A stretch of 64,000 nucleotides of DNA from Pirellulaceae bacterium (lineage in GTDB: Bacteria > Planctomycetota > Planctomycetia > Pirellulales > Pirellulaceae), in NCBI GenBank assembly GCA_018402565.1, contig JAGYIQ010000010.1, forward strand, positions 1 through 64,000, given 5' to 3'. Numbering within the stretch: the stretch's first letter is position 1; each line of letters starts with the position of its first letter. A model generated the notes under the pieces. It was not told the DNA's origin and ran no database searches. It saw only the letters and a list, made by a program, of their open reading frames with translations. The translations under genes and the position numbers were made by a program. Below, one piece after another: positions 29,430 to 38,424 of the stretch.

Positions 29430-30868
29430 TCGAGTTTCAATTTCCATGGCTACTGCTTTCAATCGGCTTGCCGTTGCTGGCAGGAATTTTCTTGACCACC
29501 AGCCGGATGGGGTTTGCCACCAAAATCATCGCTGTCACAAGCTTGATGTTGGGGTTTTTCGCCGGACTGGGTGGTTGGTGTGAGTTCAGTTGGCGGCAAG
29601 CCGACGTCGCTCATGACCCCGTGTACGGCTGGTTAGCTGCCCGATACTTTCCAGTACTGCAAATCGATCGTTTTTCATCGCCGCTGCTCATGCTGCAGGC
29701 GGGGTTTGCCTTGTTGACGGTTGGATTGACGATGCGAACGAAGGGCAAGCGTGTGCCTTATGGTGAACTGTTGTTATCGCAGTCCGCTGTGCAATGCCTG
29801 TACTGCTGCACGGATCCCATGTGGCTAGTCATTCTCAGTGGCGTTCACTTGATCTTCCCCTGGTTGGAACTCAAGCAAAGAGGTTACCGGACTCGGTCGT
29901 TTCTGGTCCAAGCGGGTGGTGCTTGGGTCCTACTGGGCGTGGGCTATCTCCTGCTTCGTCTGGCTCCGGAAACGATGCTGGGCCACCTCGGTCAGGCCTT
30001 TCTCCTGCTGGGGATCGTCGGACGCTGCGGACTCTTACCCTTCCATTGTGGCACCATCGATCTTTTCAACAAATTGGGATTTGGCACTGCGATCTTAGGG
30101 GGCTCGGCCCTGCTCGGCCCGTTGTTGGCAGTGCGTTTGGGTCTGCCTCTGTTGCCTAACTGGGGGATCACAGCCTTGGCGACCGTGGCGGTGGCGAGTG
30201 CCATTTACGGTGCTGCCATGGCGTTGGTGGAAGCCGAGGTTCGTCGTTTGTATTGCTACCTGTTTATGAGCCACACCGGCCTGCTGTTGGTGGGACTGGA
30301 GGCCATGACCTTGGCTGGCCTCGGCGCGGGCTTGGCGCTGTGGTTGGGCAGCACCACCGCTCTGGTTGCCTTCGGTTTAACACTTCGTAGCGTCGAAGCA
30401 CGCTTTGGTCGACTGTCAGTTGCGAAGTTTCAAGGCTATTACGAGCACTTACCGCGATTGGCAGGCCTGGGACTTGTAACCGGTTTAGCTTGGATCGGCT
30501 TCCCGGGCACGGTCAGTTTTGTCGCGATCGAGCTACTGGCCGACAGTGCCTTTCACCAGAATCGCCTGGCTGGATTTGGGGTCGTTACCGCAGCGGCCCT
30601 GAGCAGCATTGCCGTGCTGCGAGTCTACTTCCGACTTTTCACGGGGCATCGTCATCGCACCAACGTTTCAGTCCGCTCGACGTGGGTGGAAGACTGGGGA
30701 ATCTCCCTGCTGATCGTCGTCCTGGTGGGTGGCAGTTTGGTGCCACAAACCCTGTTGGTTTCCCGTTTGGGCGCCGCGGAGCAACTACTGTCCAACCAGT
30801 CCAACCAGTCAATTGAGTCCAATGGGTCCAATGGGTCTCATAAGTCAGACGGCACTCATGGGAGCTGA
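29420..30868 (+). CDS. Second NuoM/N-like membrane subunit of the DAB cluster, 482 aa
   Basis: This is a second, more divergent member of the same proton-antiporter superfamily, with about 13 hydrophobic helices. A conserved-looking helix reads LLLGIVGRCGLLPFHCGTID where ND5-like proteins have their lysine/proton helix; here the Lys is replaced by Arg. EAEVRRLYCYLFMSHTG matches the later channel helix. It overlaps the preceding gene by 10 bp, so the two are translationally coupled. The last 26 residues (LSNQSNQSIESNGSNGSHKS...) are low-complexity and are encoded by 9-bp tandem repeats. A three-subunit DAB-like arrangement is inferred from the layout. Confidence 0.8.
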   Translation: MAMIEFQFPWLLLSIGLPLLAGIFLTTSRMGFATKIIAVTSLMLGFFAGLGGWCEFSWRQADVAHDPVYGWLAARYFPVLQIDRFSSPLLMLQAGFALLTVGLTMRTKGKRVPYGELLLSQSAVQCLYCCTDPMWLVILSGVHLIFPWLELKQRGYRTRSFLVQAGGAWVLLGVGYLLLRLAPETMLGHLGQAFLLLGIVGRCGLLPFHCGTIDLFNKLGFGTAILGGSALLGPLLAVRLGLPLLPNWGITALATVAVASAIYGAAMALVEAEVRRLYCYLFMSHTGLLLVGLEAMTLAGLGAGLALWLGSTTALVAFGLTLRSVEARFGRLSVAKFQGYYEHLPRLAGLGLVTGLAWIGFPGTVSFVAIELLADSAFHQNRLAGFGVVTAAALSSIAVLRVYFRLFTGHRHRTNVSVRSTWVEDWGISLLIVVLVGGSLVPQTLLVSRLGAAEQLLSNQSNQSIESNGSNGSHKSDGTHGS

Positions 30869-30903
30869 TTTTGTCACAACTTGATGAACCAGGAAATGCA
30901 TTC

Positions 30904-32580
30904 ATGTCAGAGAACCATGGATCGTCGGTTTCCGAGCCGAAGTCGTTTTGGGCCGTTGCCAAAGCATCGTGGCGTGCGGACTTATTGTCCGGCTTCTTGG
31001 TGTTTCTGATCGCACTGCCGTTGTGTTTGGGAATTGCTCTAGCGTCGGGATTTCCTGCCATTGCGGGCGTCTTTGCCGCCGTGGGAGGATCGTTGTTGGC
31101 GACCTGCCTGAGCAACTCGGAATTGACGATCAAGGGGCCGGCCGCAGGTCTGATCGTGATCGTGCTGGGTGCGATGAATGACTTTGGCTTCACGGGCGGT
31201 CAGGACATTGTCGCCGATGCGGCTGCGTATCACATGACATTGGCGGTTTGTGTCGTGGCTGGTCTGCTGCAAGTCCTGTTTGGTCTGCGACGTATCGGTG
31301 TCTTGGGCGACTTTTTTCCGACGGCCGTCGTTCACGGCATGTTGGCGGCGATCGGGGTCATCATCATGCTGAAGCAACTTCCCATTGCCCTCGGGCAAAA
31401 AGCCCACGGCGAACCTTGGGAGATCCTGCTCCATTTGCCACGCACGGTGATGGAGTCCAATCCACAAATTGCCCTGATTGGACTGGGGAGTTTGCTGCTG
31501 CTGTTTGGCTTCGGATACTGGAAGTCTTGGACTCGCGTGGGTCTGATCAAAGCGATCCCGGCCCAACTGCTGGTCCTCGTGTTGGCCATTCCGGCTGGTA
31601 TGTGGTTCGACCTCAGTCATGACCACACGTACACATTCGCGGGCCACGAATACAAAATCGGCGAGGAGTATCTGGTGACCGTTCCGCACAACTTGCTCCA
31701 AGCCCTCGCCTGGCCAGACTTCAGCGTCTTTGTCCACAGCGATTATCGCTTCTCGGCCTTAAAATGGGTCATCATGATCGCCTTGATCGGCTCATTGGAG
31801 TCATTGCTCAGCAGCAAAGCCATCGACTTAATCGACCCTCAAAAGCGCCGCACGGACCTGAATCGTGACCTGGTAGCCGTAGGCGTCGCCAATTCGTTGG
31901 TGGCCTCGATCGGTGGCATGCCATTGATATCCGAGATCGTCCGTAGCAAAGCGAACATCGACAATGGCGGCCAGACCCGGATGGCCAATTTTTGGCACGG
32001 CTGCTTCTTACTGGCGTTTGTCGCGATGGCACCTGGTCTGATCCATCGTGTTCCGCTGGCCGCTTTGGCCGGAATGCTGGTCTACACAGGGTCGCGGCTG
32101 GCCTCCCCTCAAGAATTTTATCATTTATACAAAATTGGACGTGATCAGCTGTTTATTTTTGTCGTCACCTTGGTCGGGGTGTTGGCGACGGATCTGCTGA
32201 TCGGCATTGCCATCGGTGTGTTCGCAAAATTGGCCCTACACATTCGCAATGGTCTTCCATGGAGTTCCGTCTTGCGACCCTACTTGGAAATCAGCGAACA
32301 GGGCGATCGCCATATCGTGATCAGTGCCCAAAAGTCTGCGGTGTTCTCGAACTTCATTCCTTTTCGTCGCCAAATCGAACAGATTGGCCTGGAGGGGAAA
32401 AACAACATCACAATCGACCTATCTCAGACCAATCTCGTCGACCATACCGTGATGGAGCAATTGCATGAACTAGAGTCGCTGTTTGAGCGGCAAGGTTTGA
32501 AACTGACCGTGATCGGCTTGGATTCGCACCGTCCTTTCTCCGACCATCCCAGGTCGGCCAGAATACAAGCAGGGAAGTAG
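30904..32580 (+). CDS. SulP-family anion transporter with STAS domain, 558 aa
   Basis: SulP proteins carry bicarbonate, sulfate or other anions, often with sodium. The transmembrane core starts LLSGFLVFLIALPLCLGIALASG and has FFPTAVVHGMLAAIG, GSLESLLSSKAIDLIDP and a substrate-site-like PAAGLIVIV. A cytoplasmic STAS domain covers about residues 440-540 (ITIDLSQTNLVDHTVMEQLHEL). It resembles BicA-type bicarbonate transporters. Placement directly downstream of the DAB genes makes bicarbonate the most likely substrate, which is an inference. The ATG at 30904 is supported by AGGAAATG; an in-frame TTG at 30871 is the alternative. Confidence 0.87.
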   Translation: MSENHGSSVSEPKSFWAVAKASWRADLLSGFLVFLIALPLCLGIALASGFPAIAGVFAAVGGSLLATCLSNSELTIKGPAAGLIVIVLGAMNDFGFTGGQDIVADAAAYHMTLAVCVVAGLLQVLFGLRRIGVLGDFFPTAVVHGMLAAIGVIIMLKQLPIALGQKAHGEPWEILLHLPRTVMESNPQIALIGLGSLLLLFGFGYWKSWTRVGLIKAIPAQLLVLVLAIPAGMWFDLSHDHTYTFAGHEYKIGEEYLVTVPHNLLQALAWPDFSVFVHSDYRFSALKWVIMIALIGSLESLLSSKAIDLIDPQKRRTDLNRDLVAVGVANSLVASIGGMPLISEIVRSKANIDNGGQTRMANFWHGCFLLAFVAMAPGLIHRVPLAALAGMLVYTGSRLASPQEFYHLYKIGRDQLFIFVVTLVGVLATDLLIGIAIGVFAKLALHIRNGLPWSSVLRPYLEISEQGDRHIVISAQKSAVFSNFIPFRRQIEQIGLEGKNNITIDLSQTNLVDHTVMEQLHELESLFERQGLKLTVIGLDSHRPFSDHPRSARIQAGK

Positions 32581-32692
32581 TAGCCTTCACCCCAGCCGAT
32601 CGCTAAGATAAATCCGTGCCAATCACGGTGGGTGGTCCTGTTTCGCGGGCTGGTGCGCCTGCGCAAGCCGGACCGTTCGTGACACCCAGCCG

Positions 32693-32840
32693 TGTGTTAA
32701 ACGGGTCAGGAGTCAATTGCCGGAACGGCCCTGCGGGTGCTGCGCACAATTGACTCCGCCTGTGGTAAAGGGGTCAGGAGTCAATTGCCGGAACGGCCCT
32801 GCGGGTGCTGCGCACAATTGACTCCTGACCCCTTTACCAC
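32693..32840. repeat. REP-like palindrome with a partial upstream copy
   Basis: The main unit (32762-32840, 79 bp) has perfect ends GTGGTAAAGGGGTCAGGAGT and the reverse complement, enclosing CAATTGCCGGAACGG and GCGCACAATTG. The left copy (about 32693-32757) repeats the same core without the right-hand end. This is the form of REP elements mobilised by tyrosine (Y1) transposases; no such transposase is in the window. The 32581-32919 gap contains nothing else. Confidence 0.8.
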
Positions 32841-32919
32841 ACGCCAAGTTTTGCCGTTGACGAAGCACTAGAGTATTGGACTTGGATATGGAACATGAGT
32901 GGCGTGAGTGGTTGAGGTG

Positions 32920-33816
32920 ATGGTCGATCGAGAGAGTTTCCCAGCAAGTTGGTGTCGCCGGTGGCTGATGGCTGGGTTGGCCAAAACAATCGTTTGGGCA
33001 TTGGCCAACGACTATGCTTGGTCGCAAGAATCACCCCCGACCGGCTCGAGAGCCACTCGACCCGCGGATTCTGGGACGACGGGTTCCGGACAAAAGGCGG
33101 AGTTGCCTGAGGGATTGTCGGATGCCGGTAGTATCGCGTGGCGAACGGTGGAGGGGAGTGAGCCGTGGCCAGAGTCTTTGTTGGTTGTGGAAAGCCTGCC
33201 GGACGCGCCTACCGCGTTGCAGGCTTTGATCGATACCGGGCGAGTGGAGTTTCGTTTCTACGATCCCGAAAAGTTGTCGCGACGCTTTGCGGGCGAAACA
33301 CGGATGGCGATGGCCTATCGCTTGGAATACGCTTTTCGCTCGAGGCTGATCCGGGCGGGAGGGAAGCGTCGATTACAGGTAAAGATCGAGCATCGTCCGA
33401 CCGAATTCACTCGCTTGCATCAGATCTTGTTGCCAATCGCCCACGCCAACCAAGGCATGTACGAGGTGCCGTTGGTGTTGCATGAATTGGATCATGTGCG
33501 CATTGGAGTCGACCCACGCTATCCGGCTTTGTTCGACGAGTGGCTGAAAGAGTCCACCAAGACCTTAACGTTCGATTGGAACGCGGAGGCTCGCGAATCG
33601 GACATTGCGGGTTGGGTTCAACGCGAGATGGATGAACAAGCGAAAGCCAGTTTCTCGCGGTTGATGCAATTGATGGAAGTGCGTCAACGGGAACTGGATC
33701 GAGTGACTCGGCATGGCTTGCAACCATTGCCGACCGATTTCTTTGGCAGCCCCGAGCAAAATCCGACCAGCGATCGTGCGGACGCTCCGCCCCCCTCGGC
33801 TGGCAAACGCCCGTGA
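32920..33816 (+). CDS. Hypothetical secreted protein with an HExxH motif, about 298 aa
   Basis: The N-terminus has a weak hydrophobic stretch (WLMAGLAKTIVWALA) that may be a signal peptide, followed by a Ser/Gly/Pro-rich linker. The core (about residues 80-225) contains VLHELDHVRIGV. HELDH fits the zinc metallopeptidase HExxH pattern, placed in the middle of a predicted alpha/beta domain, and a DUF922-like zincin-related fold is one possibility. No third ligand could be assigned with confidence. The C-terminus is helical and charged. The start is uncertain (ATG 32920; GTG 32908 in frame). It converges on the PQQ gene that follows. Confidence 0.5.
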   Translation: MVDRESFPASWCRRWLMAGLAKTIVWALANDYAWSQESPPTGSRATRPADSGTTGSGQKAELPEGLSDAGSIAWRTVEGSEPWPESLLVVESLPDAPTALQALIDTGRVEFRFYDPEKLSRRFAGETRMAMAYRLEYAFRSRLIRAGGKRRLQVKIEHRPTEFTRLHQILLPIAHANQGMYEVPLVLHELDHVRIGVDPRYPALFDEWLKESTKTLTFDWNAEARESDIAGWVQREMDEQAKASFSRLMQLMEVRQRELDRVTRHGLQPLPTDFFGSPEQNPTSDRADAPPPSAGKRP

Positions 33817-33832
33817 CCGCGTTCCGCGGAAG

Positions 33833-35203
33833 TTAGCGTGTAAACGGAAAGAAATGCAATTGTGTCTCGGTGCGGACCAAGACACCGTCGGCACTGATCG
33901 CTGGCGTGGCTCGGGTGGGTTCCCCCAGATCGATGGTCTGCGAGACCTCCAAGTCCGAGTCGGCGGACATCAGGCACAGTTTGCCTTCATCACTGAGCAA
34001 GACCAGTGTTTTCCCACAGCTGAGTAGTGAGGCGGAGAGCGGGAATCGGCTTTGGTCCACCCGTCGTTGTTGGAGGATCTCACCCGTCGCCAAATCGCAG
34101 CAAGAAATGATGCCTTTATCGTTGGGCACGAACAGCTTGTCACCGACGACGGTTGGCATGGGCACGTAATTGGCATTGCGGCTGATGCGATAGACTTCGG
34201 CTTGGTTGTCCAAACGCATCGCTACCAACTGGTTGCCGCCACCGCCCGACCCACTGCTGGCGAACACCAAACCGTTGGCGACCAGCGGTCCGGCAACGGC
34301 TCGCTGTTTGATCACGGGTTGCTCCCACAGCAAGTGCCCGGTGTCGGCCGCGAGGCAGAAGATGCCGTGACCGGTGTCGGCGGCCACGATGCCGCAACGG
34401 CCGTCGGGCAGCGTCACTTCCACCGGCACACCGTAACAGACTCGGGTGGTCTTCTCTAGAAGCGTCTCCCAGAGGGTCTCGCCTGTGGCGGGGTCCAGAG
34501 CCAACATGCGGCTGTGTTTAGGGGCCACGTCTTCCGTGGTCGCATCTTGCGAGTGGAAAAAGATCAAGCGTCCATCGATCAAGGTGGGTGAGCTGCCGAA
34601 GCCGTGTTCAAATCGGTTGGGGCCCAGGTCGCGTCGCCAGACGAGTTCCCCGGCGTGAGTCACCGCGGCCAAATGCGTGTGGTCGGGGCTGCCCCAACAG
34701 AAATAGACTCGTTGGGCATCGACCGTCGGTGTCGACGATGCCAAGGACCCCCAGGCATGCGTGGCATGCGGTTGCCCCGCGTAGGACTGCGACCAGCGGA
34801 GCTGGCCGTTGCCCAGGTCGAAGGACTGGAGCATTTGTGTCCCGGTCGCTGGATCGGCACTTTGGACAAACACCTCGCTACCGTAGATAACGGGGGAGCC
34901 ATTGCCGGAACCGCCGAGTTTCACATGCCAGGTCGGTTGGGCAGACAAGGTCACGTGCTGCTGGGCCAGCGACTCCAGGCGTCCGGTGCCATTCGGACCG
35001 CGGAAGCGAGTCCACTCGGCAGCAGAACCATCGGCAGGTGGAGCCGCCTGTCCCCATGCGGGTGCGGCGGCCAGGACCACAAGCGGGACGACGGAGACCA
35101 GCAGTCCTAGCCAGATGGCGCACCGAAGCGCGTATCCCGTGCCCCGATGACCGCTGGGGAGAAACGATCGAGTAGACAAGCCGCCTGACTCGCAGCGGGG
35201 CAT
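33833..35203 (-). CDS. Secreted PQQ-like beta-propeller protein, about 456 aa
   Basis: A signal peptide (AIWLGLLVSVVPLVVLAAA, cleaved near AWGQA) precedes a PQQ/BamB-type propeller. Blade motifs include WTRFRGPNGTGRL, QSFDLGNGQLRWSQS, AVTHAGELVWRRDLG, LALDPATGETLWETL and SCCDLATGEILQQRR. It is the second of three such proteins in the window. An upstream start at 35251 would add 16 residues encoded by a 12-bp tandem repeat (DSLLDSLPDSLL). That looks like repeat DNA spilling into the frame, so ATG 35203 is preferred, although no clear ribosome-binding site supports either. Confidence 0.82.
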   Translation of the reverse strand: MPRCESGGLSTRSFLPSGHRGTGYALRCAIWLGLLVSVVPLVVLAAAPAWGQAAPPADGSAAEWTRFRGPNGTGRLESLAQQHVTLSAQPTWHVKLGGSGNGSPVIYGSEVFVQSADPATGTQMLQSFDLGNGQLRWSQSYAGQPHATHAWGSLASSTPTVDAQRVYFCWGSPDHTHLAAVTHAGELVWRRDLGPNRFEHGFGSSPTLIDGRLIFFHSQDATTEDVAPKHSRMLALDPATGETLWETLLEKTTRVCYGVPVEVTLPDGRCGIVAADTGHGIFCLAADTGHLLWEQPVIKQRAVAGPLVANGLVFASSGSGGGGNQLVAMRLDNQAEVYRISRNANYVPMPTVVGDKLFVPNDKGIISCCDLATGEILQQRRVDQSRFPLSASLLSCGKTLVLLSDEGKLCLMSADSDLEVSQTIDLGEPTRATPAISADGVLVRTETQLHFFPFTR

Positions 35204-35504
35204 GGAGTCGAGCAAGGAGTCAGGCAAGGAGTCGAGCAAGGAGTCGGGCATGGGGACACCGGGCGAGTTTTTTTGGGAGGGGGGGCGAGGGAGGTGGCGA
35301 GCGACCTCGTCGGAAGTTGGCTGGTCGGTGCTGAGACGCGGCGGCGGCCGTCTACGAGATTACTCCGTTTGCCGCAGAATCACAACGTGGGGACGCGGCT
35401 GCTGCCACCAGGGAGGGGGAGGAAACCGGTCACGGCTTCGAGTAGGGTTCTGAGGACAACGCTGAGCCGGTAGAAGCGGTGAGATCAAGCCGTAGCGATG
35501 TAGC

Positions 35505-35602
35505 GGGTACTCGTACTCTGCGCCAGCGGTACTCGTACTCAGCGCAGCGGGTACTCGTACTCAGCGCAGCGGAACTCGTACTCGCGTATTTCGAGTACGA
35601 GC
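35505..35602. repeat. GTACTC hexamer / 20-bp repeat cluster
   Basis: Four or five units built on GCAGCGGTACTCGTACTC follow each other and end in a mirror segment GAGTACGAG. The same GTACTC words occur near 1760 and 47219. The gap 35252-36642 has no supported gene; it also contains the next three repeat entries and a CCGGTGGCTCACGCCACCGG hairpin near 36038. Confidence 0.8.
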
Positions 35603-35660
35603 CAAGCTGCAATAGTGAGATCGGGCGTCACGCCTTTTCTCTCCGCTCGAAATGCTTGAG

Positions 35661-35787
35661 GGCTTGTTGATTTTTCCGTAGCGGAATGCGTCAAGCATTT
35701 CGATTGACGGGAAAACGCCGTGTTTTCGCCGGATTTCATCGAATCGGGCGACAATTTCGCGTGAGAGTCTGGAAAAATCAACAAGCC
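35661..35787. repeat. Dispersed inverted-repeat element, intact 127-bp reference copy
   Basis: The ends are perfect 17-bp inverted repeats: GGCTTGTTGATTTTTCC at the left and GGAAAAATCAACAAGCC at the right. The inner left arm reads CGTAGCGGAATGCGTCAAGC, then ATTTCGATTGACGGGAAAAC, an A/T-rich middle and an imperfect internal hairpin (GCCGGATT...AATCGGGC). A loose third end (TTGACGCATTCCGC) follows to about 35804. No target-site duplication was obvious. Confidence 0.9.
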
Positions 35788-36240
35788 CTTGACGCATTCC
35801 GCTACCCATTTCGCACCGTCCGCTCTCAGTAGCCAACAGAGCCTGCGGGCTTATTGCGAAAGCAATCCTGCCTTGTTAGGTGTGGCCTGCTGACGCCCCG
35901 CATCGCCTCACCGCCGCAACCGTGCTCTACGCGCTTTGCTACCCCATCTTTCTGCCCAAAATCTCTCTGCCTGTCTTTTCGCCACGACTTGTGTCGGCCA
36001 TCCGGGCCTTACGGTCCACTACTAATCGGGGCTCGCCTACCGGTGGCTCACGCCACCGGCAGGGGTTGTGCCGGCCCGCTGGGCCTAGGGGGCCGTTGGG
36101 TTTTGGCGGGCAGCAAATGGCGAGGTTGTTGCCTATTCGAAGGGGGCGAGCTGGGAAAAGATGCGGTTTTGGAGTTTGTGTTTCAAATATGAAATTGCAC
36201 ATATGAAATATGAAATATGAGATAGTAGATTGTGCAATGG

Positions 36241-36388
36241 CTAACTGCTAACTGCTAACTGCTAACTGCTAACTGCTAACTGCTAACTGCTAACTGCTAA
36301 CTGCTAACTGCTAACTGCTAACTGCTAACTGCTAACTGCTAACTGCTAACTGCTAACTGCTAATAGCTAATAGCTAATAGCTAATAGC
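36241..36388. repeat. Heptanucleotide array: TAACTGC about 17 copies, then TAATAGC 4 copies
   Basis: A perfect 7-bp period runs for about 120 bp as CTAACTG/TAACTGC, then changes to TAATAGC for four units. TATGAAA-like words near 36190-36215 precede it. There is no coding content. Confidence 0.97.
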
Positions 36389-36401
36389 TTTTCTCGCTTC
36401 A

Positions 36402-36535
36402 GCCGTGCTGGTTTCGATTACGATTACGAGCACGAGCACGAGCACGATTTAAGGCACGAGCACGATTTAAGGGACGAGCACGATTTAAGGGACGAGCACG
36501 ATTTAAAAACGCGAGTATGATTTAGCGCGAGCATG
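36402..36535. repeat. GATTACGAGCAC / GGGACGAGCACGATTTAA array
   Basis: The module GCCGTGCTGGTTTCGATTAC leads into GAGCAC hexamers, then into about four 18-bp units GGGACGAGCACGATTTAA that wear down toward 36535. Related modules are at 2132-2178 and, inverted, at 16153-16182. Confidence 0.85.
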
Positions 36536-36642
36536 ACGAACAGGAACGAAGAATGCGATTCTGCCGTTCCTGTTCTTGCCCACTATCGTACTATCTGCCG
36601 CGTCAATCGAACCGCTTATTGGCTTGTCGATGATCCCCAGCG

Positions 36643-38178
36643 TCAAGATTGCCGATCGAGTAGTCGGTAGTTGACGGCCTCCATCAAGTGATGGACCTCG
36701 ATGTTGGCGGATTGCTCTAGATCGGCAATCGTCCGAGAGACTCGGAGGACTTTATCGTGGGCACGAGCGGACAATCCTAGATCATGCACGCTGTTCTTCA
36801 TCACTTCTTGGCACGGCTCGTCCAACACGCAGTATTCGCGGATCTCCCGCGATGACATCTGGGCGTTCTGCCGAGTTCGACGCTGGGCAAAACGTTGCGT
36901 CTGCAAGTCCCGTGCGGCGACCACGTTCTCTCGGATCGTCTGGCTGCTGGTCCCTTCCGTCCGGGAAGTCAACTCTTGAAACGGCACCGCTGGGACTTCG
37001 ATATGGATATCAATGCGATCAACAAGTGGGCCGGATATCCTCGCCATGTACTTCTCGACCTGTTGAGGATGGCAGGTGCATTTGCGGCGTGGGTCGCCGC
37101 GGAAGCCGCAGGGGCAGGGATTGAGTGCTGCGATCAACATAAAGTCGGCTGGGAACGTCACCGTGGTCAGTGCCCGGGAGATGGTGACGATGCCATCCTC
37201 TAGCGGCTGGCGGAGGACTTCCAGAGTTCGTCGATTGAATTCGGGCAACTCGTCCAAGAACAGGACCCCGTTGTGAGCCAGACTGATTTCGCCCGGCATG
37301 GGCGTGCTGCCGCCGCCAACCAGCCCCGCGTCGCTGATGGTATGATGCGGCGAGCGAAACGGGCGTACGGCCATCAAGGGTTGCCCGTGGGTCAATTTGC
37401 CCATGGCACTATAAATCCGCGTCGTCTCGATGGACTCCTCGGCGACCAGCGGCGGCAGAATCGTCGGCACTCGTTTGCTCAACATGGTCTTGCCGCTGCC
37501 CGGCGGCCCGAGCATCAAAATGTTATGACCACCCGCGGCGGCAATCGTCAGGGCTCGTTTGACCATCTCCTGGCCGCGGACATCGGAGAAGTCAATTTCG
37601 TAGCGACCGTGTTCGACGAACCATCGATCGACATTGCTCTGGACGGGCTCCAATTCCAGGTCCCCGGAGAGGAGACAGACGGCGTGTGACAGCGAGTCAA
37701 CGGCGATGACTTCCAACTGTTCCACCACCGCAGCTTCCTGGGCATTGGCGCGAGGAATCAGCAACCCTTTCAGTCCGGCGGTTTTGGCAGCTTCCATCGC
37801 GATCGACAGCGTACCTCGGCCTTGCCGCGTGTGCCCCTCCAGCGACAACTCGCCAACAATCGCGTACTCTTCCAACAAATCCGACGTCATCTGGCCGCTG
37901 GCGACCAGCAGACCGATGGAGATCGGCAGGTCGAAGGTGGCGGCCTGCTTCCGCAATTCGGCCGGGGCTAAGTTGATCAGAATGTTGTCGTCGACATATT
38001 TGTACCCCGAATTCACCATGGCTCGTTCGACTCGATGCGTACTTTCCTTCACAGCCGCGTCGGGAAGTCCCACGATGGTGGTGCGATTGACCGCCGCGGC
38101 CGAAATATCGACTTCGACATCGACCAAGAAAGCATCAATTCCGACCAAAGTAAATGTCTTGAGGCGTGCTAAGGGCAT
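36643..38178 (-). CDS. comM: ComM/YifB-family Mg-chelatase-like AAA+ ATPase, 511 aa
   Basis: ComM homologues are hexameric helicases that promote branch migration during natural transformation and recombination. The N-terminal LonC-like domain starts LARLKTFTLVGIDAFLVDVEVD and contains TTIVGLPDAAVKES. The AAA+ core has Walker A MLGPPGSGKTML (about residue 224), LFLDELPEFNRR as Walker B, and the cysteine-rich NPCPCGFRGDPRRKCTCH that may bind zinc. The C-terminal sensor and helical lid are present. ATG 38178 is preferred over an upstream start at 38286 because GGGAG lies nine bases before it and family members start at this point. No other competence genes are adjacent. Confidence 0.93.
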   Translation of the reverse strand: MPLARLKTFTLVGIDAFLVDVEVDISAAAVNRTTIVGLPDAAVKESTHRVERAMVNSGYKYVDDNILINLAPAELRKQAATFDLPISIGLLVASGQMTSDLLEEYAIVGELSLEGHTRQGRGTLSIAMEAAKTAGLKGLLIPRANAQEAAVVEQLEVIAVDSLSHAVCLLSGDLELEPVQSNVDRWFVEHGRYEIDFSDVRGQEMVKRALTIAAAGGHNILMLGPPGSGKTMLSKRVPTILPPLVAEESIETTRIYSAMGKLTHGQPLMAVRPFRSPHHTISDAGLVGGGSTPMPGEISLAHNGVLFLDELPEFNRRTLEVLRQPLEDGIVTISRALTTVTFPADFMLIAALNPCPCGFRGDPRRKCTCHPQQVEKYMARISGPLVDRIDIHIEVPAVPFQELTSRTEGTSSQTIRENVVAARDLQTQRFAQRRTRQNAQMSSREIREYCVLDEPCQEVMKNSVHDLGLSARAHDKVLRVSRTIADLEQSANIEVHHLMEAVNYRLLDRQS

Positions 38179-38424
38179 GGCAGCTGGCTCCCAGAAAAAA
38201 GCAGTACGACGACACACAAGCGTTGAACAGAAACAAGCCCTCGGCACCGCACCTAAACAATTGGCGGCCCCCGAAGACCAGGGCATTTTATCAATCGCCG
38301 GCTATCAATGTTGTCGATTTCGGAATTCCTCAAGGCACCTGTGACCTGATGTGTCACTGATAGACCATTTTTTTACCCAGCGGTGGCTTGCGACGTCGGC
38401 TGGGGCGGTACCGGCCCTCCAAGG

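Noticed and set aside
36241-36388. Possible replication origin iterons or CRISPR
   Set aside because: Seven-bp perfect repeats are too short and contiguous for CRISPR; no DnaA boxes, dnaA or parAB genes are near.
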